In this document: piece after piece, positions 63,452 to 64,000 of the stretch
Layout of the letters: each line of letters begins with the position of its first letter
Numbering within the stretch: the stretch's first letter is position 1
Origin: Paulinella micropora
Taxonomy: Eukaryota > Cercozoa > Imbricatea > Euglyphida > Paulinellidae
Assembly (NCBI GenBank): GCA_019918135.1
Contig: WBZZ01000852.1
Location: forward strand, 125,001-189,000
DNA: 64,000 nt
Direction of reading: 5' to 3'
Translations under genes and position numbers: made by a program
The notes under the pieces: generated by a model
The model's input: the letters and a program-made list of their open reading frames with translations, nothing else
Database searches by the model: none
Told to the model about the DNA's origin: nothing

Positions 63452-64000
63452 CTAAATCTGATTTTCAATCCAGTTTAATGAAGCATAAACACTTGCCGTT
63501 CCACCGCTTGTATTTTGTGCGGATACGGTAAATGTTTTACTTGACCCTATCTTGATATTATATTGAGACAAATCAATGTATATTGATGAACCACCAGATA
63601 ACACATATGTGAATATCACACTTCCGCCCGTTCTTGTTGTCCCCGCTGTATCAACTTCTGCCAATGATGTGTTTGTATCGTAATGTGAATAAGAAGGTGT
63701 TCCTCCCAATGTGGTATTAAGAATAATTCTCGCGATACACGTTTTAGTATCTGAATCGCTGATACATAAATTCTCAAAGTAGATTATGTTGTAATTCGTT
63801 TTGCTGTTAAATGTGGCGCGGTTTCTAACGGTAAATATGGCATTTTCAGTTGCTCCTATAGTTTTAACCGAATCATACGAATTGGTTATAGCAATAGTCC
63901 GATCAATATTCCCCTCAACCGCCAAAAACATGCTCGCCGTTTTCATTACAACGGATTGAAGGCTTGACGAATACGCTTTCGCATAAATAGCAAACGCCGC
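63452..64000 (-). CDS. Fibre-like protein, partial (continues beyond window)
   Basis: The frame is open to the right edge; the visible C-terminal 180 residues end SLNWIENQI. It is a paralogue of the C-terminal part of the protein encoded at 58771-60033, with parallel segments MKTASMFLAVEGN and LKTASASLFIEGT, TVRNRATFNSKTN and SIRNKAVFDAGGA, and a final IENQI and FIEDQ. Thr/Ser-rich and beta-prone. The 5' end is outside the window. Confidence 0.6.
   Translation of the reverse strand, partial: AAFAIYAKAYSSSLQSVVMKTASMFLAVEGNIDRTIAITNSYDSVKTIGATENAIFTVRNRATFNSKTNYNIIYFENLCISDSDTKTCIARIILNTTLGGTPSYSHYDTNTSLAEVDTAGTTRTGGSVIFTYVLSGGSSIYIDLSQYNIKIGSSKTFTVSAQNTSGGTASVYASLNWIENQI

Larger units (their letters stand above)
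52816..64000. mobile_element. Polinton-like virus (PLV/virophage-like) element, right end outside the window
   Basis: An abrupt shift to AT-rich DNA occurs exactly where the Gypsy integrase is cut. Inside are a family B DNA polymerase, double-jelly-roll-type major capsid fragments, a penton-like protein, fibre-like proteins and small zinc-finger proteins, a combination typical of polinton-like viruses and virophages. I saw no packaging ATPase, maturation protease or tyrosine/retroviral-type integrase of its own in the visible part. They may lie to the right of 64,000. Confidence 0.8.

Overview
The window is a patchwork of eukaryotic DNA with abrupt changes in base composition. Spliceosomal GT-AG introns, AATAAA/ATTAAA signals, a Ty3/Gypsy retrotransposon and DUF7869-type transposon-associated genes all point to a unicellular or otherwise simple eukaryote, probably a protist or alga. 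The lineage cannot be fixed from sequence alone. No rRNA, tRNA, CRISPR array or bacterial operon was recognised.

Region 1 (1-20.2 kb, moderate or low GC) looks like host DNA. It holds a multi-exon gene or gene pair (about 1.98-7.29 kb) with a RING finger, a DUF7869-like core, a SAP-like motif and an acidic tail. It also holds an unknown minus-strand gene with one membrane segment (10.5-12.4 kb), a minus-strand multi-exon gene (12.4-14.0 kb) and a plus-strand DUF7869 gene (14.6-18.6 kb). The longer introns of the last two genes each carry a 23-bp near-perfect palindrome flanked by A and T runs, while the short introns lack it. This pattern resembles introner elements. The stretch 18.8-20.0 kb is non-coding and rich in hairpins.

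Region 2 is one Ty3/Gypsy pol gene cut into two pieces: protease and linker at 20.2-21.9 kb, and reverse transcriptase, RNase H and integrase at 50.1-52.8 kb. Between the pieces lies a very GC-rich 28-kb block (about 21.93-50.09 kb) with about eleven apparently intronless genes on both strands. They encode a multi-pass membrane protein, a degenerate kinase-like protein, a small RGG-type protein, two tandem paralogues of an unknown family, an F-box/LRR protein, a giant HYR (hyalin) repeat type I membrane glycoprotein of about 3,080 residues, a Ser/Thr kinase, two unknown proteins and an SF1 (RecD/Pif1-like) helicase. The gene content, compact intronless layout and poly(A) signals suggest a fragment of a large DNA virus or a virus-like element. 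I found no capsid, polymerase or terminase gene that would name a family.

Region 3 (52.8 kb to the window end, AT-rich) is a polinton-like virus (PLV) or virophage-like element that interrupts the Gypsy integrase. It encodes small DNA-binding-type proteins, a family B DNA polymerase, two ExoX-C-terminal-domain proteins, a DUF3223/HNH-like protein, fibre-like proteins, two different major capsid protein (MCP) fragments joined head to head, and a penton gene broken by a foreign insert. The element runs off the right edge.

Most genes have frame breaks. In the GC-rich block nearly all have the same sign, as if one base were missing. In-frame stops recur across all regions and each could come from a single C-to-T change in a Gln or Arg codon. 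Homopolymer errors, decay of endogenous copies and assembly chimerism must be separated before biology is inferred. No restored proteins are written out here.
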